Part shown: positions 5,547-5,718 of the stretch, one piece after another | How the letters are laid out: every line of letters begins with the position of its first letter | Numbering within the stretch: the first letter of the stretch is position 1 | Assembly (NCBI GenBank): GCA_013140955.1 | Contig: JABFRY010000457.1 | Coordinates: forward strand, 1-5,718 | Source: Acidobacteriota bacterium | GTDB taxonomy: Bacteria > Acidobacteriota > Vicinamibacteria > Vicinamibacterales > UBA2999 | Direction of reading: 5' to 3' | Length of the DNA stretch: 5,718 nt | Program-made: the position numbers and the translations under genes | The notes under the pieces: model-generated | What the model was told of the DNA's origin: nothing | Database searches by the model: none | The model's input: only the letters and a program-made list of their open reading frames with translations

Positions 5547-5718
5547 ATGCGCCACGGTTCGCACACACCGTGGACCGTGCCGGGTGTCGGCCAGCGCGGC
5601 CAGGGCCCTGGGCAAACAGCGCCACTGTTTCAGACAGCGCTGCTGGCGCGGGAGCTGCGGACAGCGCTGGCACGCGTGCTCGTGCTGGCGAGCGTCCTGC
5701 TGGCCGCGCTGGCCGACA
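5547..5718 (+). CDS. Unrecognised protein with hydrophobic segment, 3' partial
   Basis: An ATG one base after the Rieske stop (TGACATG) opens a frame of 57 codons that runs off the right edge without a stop. The first 30 residues are polar and Gly/Pro-rich; residues 30-43 carry a repeated Thr-Ala-Leu pattern (the 10-mer GACAGCGCTG occurs at 5633-5642 and 5660-5669, nine codons apart). Residues 44-56 are hydrophobic (VLVLASVLLAALA), consistent with a membrane helix or the core of a signal sequence whose true start could be a later GTG. There is no Shine-Dalgarno site at the ATG, so translation would be coupled to the Rieske gene. A second frame is also open here, but it yields Ala/Gly/Arg-rich sequence without structure. 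I do not recognise the family. A membrane or exported redox partner of the Rieske protein would fit, but nothing visible shows it. Confidence 0.45.
   Translation, partial: MRHGSHTPWTVPGVGQRGQGPGQTAPLFQTALLARELRTALARVLVLASVLLAALAD

Overview
The window is very GC-rich DNA (roughly 70% by eye). It is packed with coding sequence of strongly GC-biased third positions, so most other open frames are shadows. Several features point to a free-living Gram-negative bacterium with an outer membrane: an exported MBL-fold hydrolase, PEGA repeats, a TPR protein with a TonB-type C-terminus, a META lipoprotein, a Tat-targeted Rieske lipoprotein and a sigma-54-type promoter. The overall style resembles soil Acidobacteriota such as Vicinamibacterales. 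That placement is an inference from gene content, not a demonstrated taxonomy.

Layout: (1) bases 1-875, plus strand: an exported metallo-beta-lactamase-fold hydrolase whose 5' end lies outside the window. (2) 876-1026: a leader with small hairpins, a possible -10 box and a clear Shine-Dalgarno site. (3) 1027-2220 and 2217-3089, plus strand: a two-gene unit joined by a GTGA overlap. The first gene encodes a single-pass membrane protein with about four PEGA repeats; the second encodes a secreted TPR protein with a TonB-C-like domain. (4) 3090-3126: a 13-bp tandem repeat in the convergent junction. (5) 4815 down to 3119, minus strand: a META/HslJ-like lipoprotein gene followed 2 bp later by a 12-TM major facilitator transporter gene. 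(6) 4816-5056: a divergent control region holding a near-ideal -24/-12 (sigma-54) promoter facing right, a weaker sigma-70-like candidate facing left, and repeated octamers. (7) 5057-5545, plus strand: a small Tat-exported Rieske [2Fe-2S] lipoprotein. One base after its stop an unfinished ORF begins and runs off the right edge.

Most products act at the cell envelope. The PEGA/TonB-C pair is plausibly one periplasmic unit, the META/MFS pair is a translationally coupled operon, and the Rieske gene looks like the first gene of a sigma-54-driven operon. I see no rRNA, tRNA, CRISPR, insertion sequence or phage gene. Nothing here is a clearly new system. The best leads are the sigma-54 control of a stand-alone Rieske lipoprotein and the PEGA/TonB-C pair.
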